Assembly: GCA_000434175.1 (NCBI GenBank)
Contig: HF999800.1
Coordinates: forward strand, 60,947-116,462
Length of the DNA: 55,516 bases
Reading direction: 5' to 3'
Origin: Mycoplasma sp. CAG:611
GTDB taxonomy: Bacteria > Bacillota_I > Bacilli_A > RF39 > UBA660
Both the position numbers and the translations under genes were made by a program. Under the pieces are notes generated by a model. It was not told the origin of the DNA. It saw only the letters and a list, made by a program, of their open reading frames with translations, and made no database searches. Position 1 is the stretch's first letter. Every line of letters begins with the position of its first letter. Positions 8,393 through 16,113 of this stretch are shown one piece after another.

Positions 8393-8942
8393 ATAATTCT
8401 TCTTCCGTTTCTTCTTTAGACAATTCTAAATTTTGTTTAACTACTTCTTTTTCATCAAATATTTCTTCAGGTAAACTGTTTTTCATATCATATATTTGAT
8501 ATTTATTTTTCTTTTTTTCTTTACCTAAAACTGATGCTACAATTAAGAAAAAGTTACTTACTATTAAACAATATAACATAGATACAACAAAAGTTAAATT
8601 ATCTGAAAAGAAAGATGGATTGTAATTTATACCATATTTATGATATAAAACCATATTTGTATCTAATTTAGCTCTTACTCCAAATACAATTATTGCAGCA
8701 AATACAATACAACTTACAAAATTTAAAAGTAAATTGTCATTAATTTTACTATCTCTTCTAATAAGATTAACTATATATATAACTAATAATAAAATAAATG
8801 GTATAAAAACACTAATAGCATCAAGTAAACTTTTTTCTAATCTACTGTAAGTAGATAAAATACCAAATAAAATAGCCATTGTTGCTAAAATAAAAAGTAT
8901 TATTTTTAAAAATTCAAACATTTTTGATAAAACTTTATTCAT
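8391..8942 (-). CDS. Uncharacterised membrane protein of the TasA/SipW locus
   Basis: I do not recognise a named family. The 183-residue protein has four or five hydrophobic segments (about 11-28, 41-61, 74-92, 119-139) and a charged cytoplasmic-looking tail rich in Glu and Lys from ~142 to the end. The ATG follows GGGGGT and overlaps the stop of the previous gene by one base (TAATG), so the two are coupled. It is the last gene of the operon before a terminator. Linkage to sipW suggests a part in assembly or anchoring of the secreted fibre proteins; this is inference from position only. Confidence 0.6.
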   Translation of the reverse strand: MNKVLSKMFEFLKIILFILATMAILFGILSTYSRLEKSLLDAISVFIPFILLLVIYIVNLIRRDSKINDNLLLNFVSCIVFAAIIVFGVRAKLDTNMVLYHKYGINYNPSFFSDNLTFVVSMLYCLIVSNFFLIVASVLGKEKKKNKYQIYDMKNSLPEEIFDEKEVVKQNLELSKEETEEEL

Positions 8943-9637
8943 TATCTATTACCCCCAAACTCATTTACATACCAAATGGAAGATTCTTCAATAACACTAG
9001 TTAATCTACTATAATTGGATAAATTTGTAAAGAATACATCAGAAGTATAATTATATATTGTATTTCTAACAGTATCTGTCGTCCAAAAATAAGAACTATT
9101 AAATAAAAGTCTATTTTCTAACCTTAATGCATCAGTACTAAGATCATCCCTTGCTCTTATTAAATTATTTTTAACAGCATCATAACCATTAACTTTTATA
9201 TTGTATTTATTAATTGCATCTGTTACTTCTGCTTCTAATAAAAGCGTACAATAAGAATTAATTTTAGAACTAAAAGTTTTATTATAATCATAAATGTCTG
9301 CTGGTTTAAATGAATTTTTTTCTAAATTATAAAAATCACTTGTTTTAATTTCATTTAAACATTGTTCTGTTTTAGATTTATAAGTTAATGCTGTCATTCT
9401 TCTATTTATATCTTTAATATTATCTACATCAACCTTATTAATATTATTTTCTATTTCTTTTACATTTTCTTTAAAAGATATATAAGTTTTACTTTCATTA
9501 AGGTTATAATTATATGATTTATTTACTTCAATATAGTGATAAACATTACTTAAAAGTAGATGTGCACTTAAAGCTAAAGTTAAAATCATAAGACAATTGG
9601 CAAATAATTCAAATATTTCTTTAAAATAATCTTTCAT
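8942..9637 (-). CDS. Uncharacterised single-pass protein of the TasA/SipW locus
   Basis: No known family is recognised. From the start MKDYFKEIF (chosen because the upstream in-frame ATG overlaps the AAAGGG ribosome site), 231 residues follow: one N-terminal membrane segment at about 12-30 and then an extracytoplasmic, mostly helical domain rich in Asn, Tyr and Ser with two cysteines (in TEQCLNEIK and SYCTLLLEAEV). The topology is that of a surface-anchored scaffold or chaperone. It is coupled to the next gene and lies 19 nt after the preceding one. Confidence 0.6.
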   Translation of the reverse strand: MKDYFKEIFELFANCLMILTLALSAHLLLSNVYHYIEVNKSYNYNLNESKTYISFKENVKEIENNINKVDVDNIKDINRRMTALTYKSKTEQCLNEIKTSDFYNLEKNSFKPADIYDYNKTFSSKINSYCTLLLEAEVTDAINKYNIKVNGYDAVKNNLIRARDDLSTDALRLENRLLFNSSYFWTTDTVRNTIYNYTSDVFFTNLSNYSRLTSVIEESSIWYVNEFGGNR

Positions 9638-9656
9638 TTTTATCATCCCTTTTTAT

Positions 9657-10238
9657 TTATTTTTTTATTACAACTTCATAATTATAATATCCACTTGCAT
9701 TAGAATTGCCCCAAATCAATATTTCATAATTATCTACAGTTTTTAATCCAATTGAAGTAGTTACTAATACATTGTTTTTTAAGTTACTTAATTTTCCTTC
9801 TTTTATTTTAACATCATTTTTAAATACAGAATAATTTAAATTTTTCCTATTAACCATTTTTTCATTATTATTAAGCTTTATATCATTTATCGTAAGTTTA
9901 TAAGTTATTTCATATTCATTATCATTTCTAACATAAAATTTATATTTATTTGAATTATCATAACTATTATATACTTTTATATTTTCAATATAGTTAGTAA
10001 AGTTTTCATTTTGATATATTCCAAGTAAATCTCCTTGATGTATTGTGTTATCATTTATTTTATTATAATGTTTTGATAACAAATACCCAATAAACATACC
10101 CAATAATACTGTTAATAATATAATTAAAATAAATAAAATATATTTCTTGTTTTTATCTTTTTCTTTATATTCATTTAATTCATTTGGACTAATTTCTTCT
10201 GTATATAAATAATTATCATTAAAGAATTTCTGTGTCAC
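9657..10238 (-). CDS. Membrane-anchored beta-domain protein, TasA-like fold
   Basis: About 193 residues starting at a GTG (TQKFFNDNYLY). Upstream in-frame GTGs at 10250 and 10247 are possible, but GGTGA is best spaced for this one. A ~32-residue cytoplasmic stretch is followed by one membrane segment (YILFILIILLTVLLGMFIGY) and an outside beta-rich domain with Y-E-I-T-Y-K-L-T alternation and the end YYNYEVVIKK. The strand pattern is like the TasA-type proteins of this locus. It overlaps sipW by 20 nt. It could be a fibre anchor comparable in role, not in sequence, to TapA. Confidence 0.6.
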   Translation of the reverse strand: MTQKFFNDNYLYTEEISPNELNEYKEKDKNKKYILFILIILLTVLLGMFIGYLLSKHYNKINDNTIHQGDLLGIYQNENFTNYIENIKVYNSYDNSNKYKFYVRNDNEYEITYKLTINDIKLNNNEKMVNRKNLNYSVFKNDVKIKEGKLSNLKNNVLVTTSIGLKTVDNYEILIWGNSNASGYYNYEVVIKK

Positions 10239-10896
10239 TTGAATCACCACTTTCTAATACTTCAATAGAATCATCTACATTATTTAAATATTTATCTAAT
10301 TCTTCTTTTGCTTTTAATTTTTTCTTACTAAGTTTAGGTTGTTTCTTTTTATTAAATGCTATTTTTAATACTTTCAATAAATCATATACTACTATACCAA
10401 CACATGGTATTACTATAACTACTATCCATCCTACTTTACTTAATATAAATTCTTGAATAAAACCAACCTTAGGAATAACAAATATAACTTTACCAATAAC
10501 ATCATCTTGACTTACATAATGCGTATCAGCAGTATTATTGTTATCACCTTTTGTTGAATAAAAATATTTACCATTTTCTATTTTTATATCAATTATTCTA
10601 TGCGTGATAGTTATTTGCCCATTTCCACGGTTAGAATAAAAAGTAATTATATCGCCAAGTTCATATATATTATCTTTATTTTTATAATCAACAACGACAT
10701 CTCCCGCCATTATTGTTTTTTCCATACTTGTAGTTAGTATTGTATACATATTAAACTTAATTTCATCCAGTCTATTTTGTTTTGCATATATTTTAATTGT
10801 TACAATATAAAAAACCAATAATATAATTACGCCCATTAATATCCAAAATAAAATATTCGAAATTATTTTAGATAATTTTTTTAAAAAGTTTTTCAT
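10219..10896 (-). CDS. sipW: Signal peptidase I, SipW (ER) type
   Basis: Membrane signal peptidase of 225 residues. The nucleophile motif TTSMEKTI is followed by the beta strand GDVVVDY, and the general base is histidine in ITITHRIIDI instead of the lysine of the usual bacterial type. This Ser-His arrangement, with KGDNNNTADTHYV further on, defines the archaeal/ER/SipW group. One membrane segment lies near 14-34 and a second near 157-175, with a basic C-terminal tail. In Bacillus SipW matures TasA and TapA. Three TasA-like substrates lie immediately upstream, which supports this role. Confidence 0.93.
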   Translation of the reverse strand: MKNFLKKLSKIISNILFWILMGVIILLVFYIVTIKIYAKQNRLDEIKFNMYTILTTSMEKTIMAGDVVVDYKNKDNIYELGDIITFYSNRGNGQITITHRIIDIKIENGKYFYSTKGDNNNTADTHYVSQDDVIGKVIFVIPKVGFIQEFILSKVGWIVVIVIPCVGIVVYDLLKVLKIAFNKKKQPKLSKKKLKAKEELDKYLNNVDDSIEVLESGDSSDTEIL

Positions 10897-10926
10897 AATA
10901 TTTACCCTTTTCTATTCTTTTATATT

Positions 10927-11622
10927 TTAATATGCATCTACATATAAATAACATTTAAAAGTTCTTGATACATTATCAACATTATAATCTTCATCAACCC
11001 ACATTCTAAATTTATATGTTGATAAAGTTTTCCCTGAAACTGTTTTCTTGTATAATTGTTTTGAACTTTTATTTCTTGTTGTTAAGTTACTATTTGGAAG
11101 TTTATTAAATGAATTAACTTCATTTTTATTTACTAATACTGCTTTCCCATCTTCTTCAAGATAAACTCTTACGTATTTTTCATCTAAAGTATTTTCATTT
11201 TCAATTGGTGTTAGCGTTATTTCATAAGTAATATTACTAATTTTAGCAGATTCAATTCTTGTTGATATTGTAAATTCAAAATATTCTCCAATACCAGATA
11301 ATTTCTTTCCAACTTCATCAGTCATAGGATATGTATTTATCATACTTATCGCATTAGTTCTTTCACTGTATGAAAACGCTACTGCTCCAGCATTTATAAT
11401 ATTATTATTACTACCTTGTTTTATTTTAAACAAAGAAAAGCCTGCAAAAGATACAAATAATGTTAATAAAACAAAAATAAGTACAAATAATAATAGCCTT
11501 TTTTGTTCCTGTTCTTCTTTTTGTAATATTTCATCTGCTACTTTATCTGCTACTTTCAATTCTTCGTTATTTAAACTATCTTTAATAATTGTAATATTCT
11601 CTTCATCGTCTAAATGTTCCAT
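10927..11622 (-). CDS. TasA/camelysin-like protein with long cytoplasmic N-tail
   Basis: 231 residues from MEHLDDEE; the in-frame ATG six codons upstream is rejected because AAAGGA lies between the two. A ~38-residue acidic cytoplasmic stretch precedes the membrane segment (LLLFVLIFVLLTLFVSFAGF), after which GAVAFSYSER and the NTYPMTDEVG motif match the start of the two TasA-like proteins upstream. The end KFRMWVDEDY and CYLYVDAY also match. The long N-tail is unlike a normal signal peptide, so it may stay anchored rather than be released. It begins the sipW transcription unit after a terminator. Confidence 0.75.
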   Translation of the reverse strand: MEHLDDEENITIIKDSLNNEELKVADKVADEILQKEEQEQKRLLLFVLIFVLLTLFVSFAGFSLFKIKQGSNNNIINAGAVAFSYSERTNAISMINTYPMTDEVGKKLSGIGEYFEFTISTRIESAKISNITYEITLTPIENENTLDEKYVRVYLEEDGKAVLVNKNEVNSFNKLPNSNLTTRNKSSKQLYKKTVSGKTLSTYKFRMWVDEDYNVDNVSRTFKCYLYVDAY

Positions 11623-11713
11623 ATAACAACATCCTTTCAAAAGACTTACTATCTTACTATAAATAGAATACCATAAATTATAAAAAATTAAAACCTAAAA
11701 GTGAAAAAAAATG

Positions 11714-11741
11714 AAAAAAACAGTAATTATTTACTGTTTTT
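11714..11741 (-). terminator. Terminator between the two halves of the TasA locus
   Basis: AAAACAGTAA pairs with TTACTGTTTT over 4 nt and is followed by T-rich sequence on the minus strand. It ends the message of the two abundant-type TasA-like genes before the sipW group. Confidence 0.8.
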
Positions 11742-11776
11742 AGATTAAACATTTTTTTGTATTGTTTTTAGTATTA

Positions 11777-12406
11777 TTAAGCTGCTGCTTTAATTTCTAC
11801 ACCAAAACTAAATGTTTCAGCAGTTGAAGTATTAGTTTGAGTTTTACCATCTTCAGAAGTTGTGTTAGCACCTTGTGGTAATTTATAAGTATCAGCAACC
11901 CATGCTCTTAAAGTATAAGTAGCTCCTGTTTTTGTTGATGTTAATGTATCTGTGTCTAATAAATAACCAGTAGTTATAAGAGTTCCTTTATTAGTAGCAA
12001 GACTAGCAACTGTTACACCTTCATTAGCTTTACCAATAATATAAGTATCTCCTTTTTTAAGGTTAAATTTAATATGTTCAGCAGTTAAAGTTGCACCTGG
12101 AGTAATATTAGCTAATGCTAAATCATAATTAACGCTTGTAGAACCAGTAATTGAACCAGTAACTGTAAATACTAAATCGTGTCCTGTAACAGCAGATCCA
12201 GTAGCATCTGTTGAAGGATAAGCATTAGTTAAAGTTATTTTACTAGTTTCTTCATAACTTACTGAAATTGTACCAGTAGTGATTTGATTAACTTTAGAAC
12301 CTTGGGCACTGAATGTATACATTGCATAACTTACACCAATTACAACAACTAATAAAAGGATAACACCTAAAACACTAAAAAGTAATGTCTTTTTATTTTC
12401 AGCCAT
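11777..12406 (-). CDS. Secreted TasA-like fibre protein
   Basis: 209 residues with a SipW-dependent-type signal: MAENKKTLLFSVLGVILLLV then a cleavable VIGVSYAMYTFSAQ. The mature part is Thr/Ser/Ala-rich and beta-stranded, with GTISVSYEE, the TNAYPSTDATG motif, a central YDLALANITPG and YTLRAWVADTY near the end. No cysteine is present. TasA-type proteins polymerise into extracellular fibres. It uses Ala, Thr and Gly far more than its neighbours and ends EIKAAA. It shares a message with the paralogue 21 nt upstream. Confidence 0.82.
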   Translation of the reverse strand: MAENKKTLLFSVLGVILLLVVVIGVSYAMYTFSAQGSKVNQITTGTISVSYEETSKITLTNAYPSTDATGSAVTGHDLVFTVTGSITGSTSVNYDLALANITPGATLTAEHIKFNLKKGDTYIIGKANEGVTVASLATNKGTLITTGYLLDTDTLTSTKTGATYTLRAWVADTYKLPQGANTTSEDGKTQTNTSTAETFSFGVEIKAAA

Positions 12407-12427
12407 TTTTTTATTTCTCCTTTCTTA

Positions 12428-13096
12428 TTATTTACCTAAAGCATTAACTTGAGAATTTACATTTACAGTTAATCTATAAGCATATTTTGTATTTGAGTTT
12501 AATGTACCAGGTGCTCCATCTGTTGTAAATTGAGCATCAGTATTAACCCACATTCTTAATCTGTAGTTTTCAGCTGTTCCAGTATGTGTAGTAGCGGCAT
12601 CATTTACTTCATATAACTTATATGCTGTAGTTTTATTTAAGTTTGATTTGTTACTATCAACAATAAGTGTATTAAGTTTTGTAGGTTCAACTACTGCAGT
12701 TTCAGTTTCACCGTTAACTTTAGTTAAATAAACTGTAACATATTCTGTAGGTAATTTTGTTTCACCTTCACCCATAGATCCTTCAGAAATACTAATTTCA
12801 TAAGGAACTTTTAGTGCTGCATCAGTTTTTCTTGATACAGTAAAATCAAAATAATGATTAGCAGTTTTATCAACTTTAGCAGTTGCGTCTGCTACTGGGT
12901 CTGCATTAGTAATACTAATTCCAGCAGTTTCTTCACTAAAACTCATAGTAATAGTACCTGTTGTAATTGAATTATTAGCAGATGGTGTATTTGCAAAACT
13001 AAATGCAGCAAATGAAACACCTACTACTGCTACTACTAAAATAGCAACTCCTAATACAGATAACAATACTTTTTTAGAATTATTTTCTTCCATCAT
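12428..13096 (-). CDS. Secreted TasA-like fibre protein
   Basis: 222 residues. Signal region KKVLLSVLGVAILVVAVVGV then SFAAFSFANTP, the AxF-type SipW-dependent site. The mature domain has GTITMSFSEE, TNADPVADATAK, FDFTVSRK, YVTVYLTKVNGE and YRLRMWVNTD, a strand order shared with the two downstream paralogues. No cysteine is seen. The start follows AGGAGG with two adjacent ATGs; the first is taken. It is the first gene of the locus and is likely the main transcript start. Camelysin or TasA itself are equally possible names, so no symbol is given. Confidence 0.82.
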   Translation of the reverse strand: MMEENNSKKVLLSVLGVAILVVAVVGVSFAAFSFANTPSANNSITTGTITMSFSEETAGISITNADPVADATAKVDKTANHYFDFTVSRKTDAALKVPYEISISEGSMGEGETKLPTEYVTVYLTKVNGETETAVVEPTKLNTLIVDSNKSNLNKTTAYKLYEVNDAATTHTGTAENYRLRMWVNTDAQFTTDGAPGTLNSNTKYAYRLTVNVNSQVNALGK

Positions 13097-13122
13097 TTTG
13101 TTTAACCTCCTTTACAATAATA

Positions 13123-13151
13123 ATATTATCTTATTTTGAAATTAAACGCAA
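13123..13151 (-). promoter_or_regulatory. Possible promoter of the TasA-like genes
   Basis: TTGCGT, 17 nt, TAATAT on the minus strand, 27 nt before the start of the first TasA-like gene. Matches to consensus are moderate, so an activator may be needed. Confidence 0.4.
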
Positions 13152-13179
13152 TAGATTTTTTAAATTTTTATACTTTTTT

Positions 13180-13929
13180 TTACATAATATTAAATACTTT
13201 ACAAACATTATCGGTTGTTTTTTTTGCAACTTCACTAATAGTTATATTTTTTATATTACTTAGACATTCTGCAATTAATTTTATATTTTTAGGTTCGTTT
13301 ACACTGCCTCTTATTGGAGATAAAAAAGGACTATCTGTTTCAAGAACTATATTTTCTAATGGTATATCTTTAATAACGTCCTTTAAATTACTATTTTTAA
13401 ATGTTAATACTCCTCCAATTCCTAACTTATATCCTAATTTTATATATTCATTTGCTACTTCTTTACTTTCACTAAAACAATGTATTACACCAAAAGATTT
13501 ATAATTTTTAAGTATATCAATTGTATCTTTAACAGCATCCCTTGAATGAATAACAATTGGTAAGTTATATTTATTTGCTAGTTGTATTTGTTTTATAAAT
13601 AATTCTTTTTGTTTTTCCTTATTCTTTTTAGTATAATGATAATCTAATCCTATTTCTCCAATAGCTACTAATTTATCTTTATTTTCTATTATTTGTTTTT
13701 CTAAAAGAATTAAGTCTTCAAGAGTATAGCTATCAGTACAATCAGGATGATATCCCAAGGTTAAATAAATATTATTATAATTTTTACATGCTTTTATATT
13801 TAATAAATTATCTTCTTTAGAATTACCACCTAAAATTAAATATAAAACATCTTCCTTTTTAGCATCATTAACTATTTTTTCTAAATCACTATCTTTTTCT
13901 ATATGAAAATGTGTATCTATTAAAATCAT
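13180..13929 (-). CDS. tatD: TatD family metal-dependent DNase
   Basis: Amidohydrolase-fold exonuclease of the TatD family (YabD in Bacillus). 249 residues from MILIDTHFHIE; an upstream TTG in frame is rejected because AGAAGGA is spaced for the ATG. Metal ligands are seen as DTHFH, the E of IGEIGLDYHY, H in PIVIHSRDA, H in GVIHCFSES and D in VLETDSPFLSP. It follows metG in Bacillus, and here a small membrane gene is inserted between them. It has its own promoters. Confidence 0.95.
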   Translation of the reverse strand: MILIDTHFHIEKDSDLEKIVNDAKKEDVLYLILGGNSKEDNLLNIKACKNYNNIYLTLGYHPDCTDSYTLEDLILLEKQIIENKDKLVAIGEIGLDYHYTKKNKEKQKELFIKQIQLANKYNLPIVIHSRDAVKDTIDILKNYKSFGVIHCFSESKEVANEYIKLGYKLGIGGVLTFKNSNLKDVIKDIPLENIVLETDSPFLSPIRGSVNEPKNIKLIAECLSNIKNITISEVAKKTTDNVCKVFNIM

Positions 13930-13976
13930 TTTTATTCCTTCTTTCAATTCTTATTATTTAATAATCTCATGAATTA

Positions 13977-14033
13977 ATTATATACTATATTTTCTTCTAT
14001 TCCAATTATAATAAAATTCAACAATTTTAGCAA
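13977..14033 (-). promoter_or_regulatory. Two tandem promoters upstream of tatD
   Basis: On the minus strand TTGCTA-17-TATAAT (14033-14005) is followed by TTGGAA-17-TATAAT (14005-13977). Both have full -10 consensus and exact 17-nt spacers, giving leaders of about 70 and 40 nt. Confidence 0.6.
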
Positions 14034-14056
14034 ATAAAAAAGGCCCTTATTAACCC

Positions 14057-14197
14057 TTAAACAACTTTTTTTAATTTAATACCAAATCCTAATAGAACAA
14101 GTAAATATCCTAAATCTAAAATATTTCTTGTTTGAATAATTGATGTTATTAAACCAATTATAAATAATACTAAAACTAACACTGCCATTTTTCTCAT
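14057..14197 (-). CDS. 46-residue hydrophobic membrane peptide
   Basis: A short gene starting MRKMAVLVLVLF and ending GIKLKKVV, with two hydrophobic stretches (about 4-20 and 27-40) split by a polar TRN turn. No family is recognised. Reality is supported by three independent signals: a consensus promoter (TTGAAA-17-TATATT), AAAGGAG spaced 6 nt before the ATG, and flanking by the metG terminator and tatD promoters, so it forms its own transcription unit. It could be a small membrane regulator or a toxin-like peptide; there is no antisense RNA evidence. Confidence 0.65.
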   Translation of the reverse strand: MRKMAVLVLVLFIIGLITSIIQTRNILDLGYLLVLLGFGIKLKKVV

Positions 14198-14239
14198 AAT
14201 TATTCTCCTTTTATAAGTGTTTTTTAGTACTGCAAATTT

Positions 14240-14268
14240 AATATATCTTAAATAAATTTTAATTTCAA
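14240..14268 (-). promoter_or_regulatory. Promoter of the small membrane peptide gene
   Basis: TTGAAA, 17 nt, TATATT on the minus strand, 42 nt before the ATG of the 46-residue gene. Confidence 0.6.
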
Positions 14269-14270
14269 GA

Positions 14271-14308
14271 AAAAAACAACTGTAAATATTTAATTTACAC
14301 TTGTTTTT
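14271..14308 (-). terminator. Terminator after metG
   Basis: AAAACAA-C-TGTAAAT pairs with ATTTACA-C-TTGTTTT, a 14-bp stem with one C/C mismatch, then T6 on the minus strand. Confidence 0.85.
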
Positions 14309-14311
14309 ACA

Positions 14312-15841
14312 TTATTTTTCTATTTCTATTCTTTTAAATAGTACTTCAATTTGACCTAACTTATGATTATTTTCTAAAGCACCAAATTCATTTAATGTAT
14401 CATATGTATTTAAATTAGTATTTAATTGTTTAAATATTTTTTCAGTTGTCGTAGGCATAAATGGTGTTAAAAGTACTGATGAAATTCTTATTGATTCAAG
14501 TAAATTATATAAAACAGTTTGTAATCTTTCTAGTTTTTCTTCTTTAGCAAGTACCCAAGGAGTTGTATCGTCTATATATTTATTACATTCTCTTAAAAAG
14601 TTAAATATTTCTTCTAAAGCATCACTTATATATAATTTTTCCATATTTTTATCTACAACTGATTTTAAATTAGAAGCTTTATTTATAAGTTCTGTATCTA
14701 TTTCTTCATTTACTTTAGAATTAGAAATAACACCATCAAAATATTTATTAGTCATAGCTATTGTTCGATTAAGTAAATTACCTAATGTATTAGCTAAATC
14801 AGCATTTGTTCGAGCAATTAATGCTTCCTCACTAAAGTTACCATCACTTCCAAATGAAACTTCTCTTAAAGCATAATATCTAACTGCATCTACTCCATAT
14901 TTATCAATATATTCTCTTGGATCTTTATAATTTCCTAAAGATTTACTTATTTTTCCACCATCTATTTTTAACCAACCATGTCCGAATACTTGTTTTGGAA
15001 GTGGTAAATCAAGTGCCATCAATAAAGCAGGCCAAATAATTGCATGAAATCTTACTATTTCTTTTCCTACTAAATGTAAATCTGCTGGCCAATATTTTTT
15101 AAATAAACTATCATCATCACTTAAATAACCAAGAGCAGTTATATAATTAGTTAAAGCATCTATCCAAACATAAATAACATGTTTTGGATTAAAAGAAACT
15201 GGTATTCCCCAACTAAAAGTTGTTCTTGATACACATAAATCTTCAAGTCCTGGTTTTAAAAAGTTATTAATCATTTCATTTTTTCTTGATTCTGGTTTTA
15301 TAAACTCAGGATTAGTTTTATAAAGTTCTTCAATTCTTTTTTGATATTTAGATAATCTAAAAAAATAACTTTCTTCTTCTACTAAAGAAACTTCTCTTCC
15401 ACAATCAGGGCACTTTCCATCAACAAGTTGTGTTTCAGTCCAAAATGATTCACATGGCGTACAGTAAAGTCCTTTATATTTATCTAAATATATATCCCCT
15501 TGTTCGTATAATTTATCAAATATTTTTTGAACTGCTTTTTCATGATATTCATCAGTTGTTCTAATAAACTTATCATAACTTATCCCTAAACTTTTCCATA
15601 AATCTTTAGCATTTTCTACAATTTCATCCACATATTCTTTAGGAGTTACACCTTTTTCCTTAGCTTTATTTTCTATTTTTTGACCGTGTTCATCTGTTCC
15701 AGTTAAAAAGAATACATCTTTTTCCTTTAATCTTTGATACCTTGCAATTGAATCTGCAATAATTGTTGTATAACAATGTCCAATATGAAAATTAGCACTT
15801 GGATAATATATTGGTGTTGTTATATAATATTTTTCTTTCAT
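14312..15841 (-). CDS. metG: Methionyl-tRNA synthetase
   Basis: Class I synthetase that charges tRNA-Met. From MKEKYYITTPIYYPSANFHI (509 residues); an upstream ATG in frame lies inside the T-box and is rejected, AAGGAAGG being spaced for this one. HIGH motif variant FHIGHCY, zinc knuckle CTPCESFW...CPDC, and KISKSLGN (KMSKS variant) are present, followed by the alpha-helical anticodon domain. The C-terminal tRNA-binding (EMAP-like) domain found in the 664-residue B. subtilis enzyme is absent. Expression is controlled by a Met-specific T-box. Confidence 0.97.
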   Translation of the reverse strand: MKEKYYITTPIYYPSANFHIGHCYTTIIADSIARYQRLKEKDVFFLTGTDEHGQKIENKAKEKGVTPKEYVDEIVENAKDLWKSLGISYDKFIRTTDEYHEKAVQKIFDKLYEQGDIYLDKYKGLYCTPCESFWTETQLVDGKCPDCGREVSLVEEESYFFRLSKYQKRIEELYKTNPEFIKPESRKNEMINNFLKPGLEDLCVSRTTFSWGIPVSFNPKHVIYVWIDALTNYITALGYLSDDDSLFKKYWPADLHLVGKEIVRFHAIIWPALLMALDLPLPKQVFGHGWLKIDGGKISKSLGNYKDPREYIDKYGVDAVRYYALREVSFGSDGNFSEEALIARTNADLANTLGNLLNRTIAMTNKYFDGVISNSKVNEEIDTELINKASNLKSVVDKNMEKLYISDALEEIFNFLRECNKYIDDTTPWVLAKEEKLERLQTVLYNLLESIRISSVLLTPFMPTTTEKIFKQLNTNLNTYDTLNEFGALENNHKLGQIEVLFKRIEIEK

Positions 15842-15857
15842 AAATACCTTCCTTTCA

Positions 15858-16078
15858 AAAAAAATATTACAAACATAGAAACGAATTTTTCGTGGTACCA
15901 TTCTACTTTGTAATATTAATTACCTTTTTCTCTTAACGCGAGTAACGAATTTATTTACATATCAATAAATCAGTTTTGGAAACCATATTCAATTATATTT
16001 ATTACTTATTTTCACCAAACATAAGCTCTCTTTAAATTAAATAATAATCTACTCTTTTCCTCACAACATTTAATTAAT
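15858..16078 (-). promoter_or_regulatory. T-box riboswitch, methionine specific, ahead of metG
   Basis: On the minus strand the leader has, in order, a stem I with AGAGAGC and the GGTGAAAAT distal loop, a specifier region GAATATGG in which ATG reads Met, and the T-box AGAATGGTACCACG at about 15904-15891. A terminator follows: AATATTACAAA (15907-15917) pairs exactly with TTTGTAATATT (15863-15873) and is followed by T8. Uncharged tRNA-Met pairing with the TGG bases of the T-box would form the antiterminator. The leader is ~220 nt, normal for the class. Confidence 0.92.
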
Positions 16079-16084
16079 GTAAAA

Positions 16085-16113
16085 ATTATAACACATATTT
16101 TTTTATTCTTCAA
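16085..16113 (-). promoter_or_regulatory. Promoter of the metG T-box transcript
   Basis: TTGAAG, 17 nt, TATAAT with an extended TG before the -10. The -35 lies inside the end of spoVT. Confidence 0.75.
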
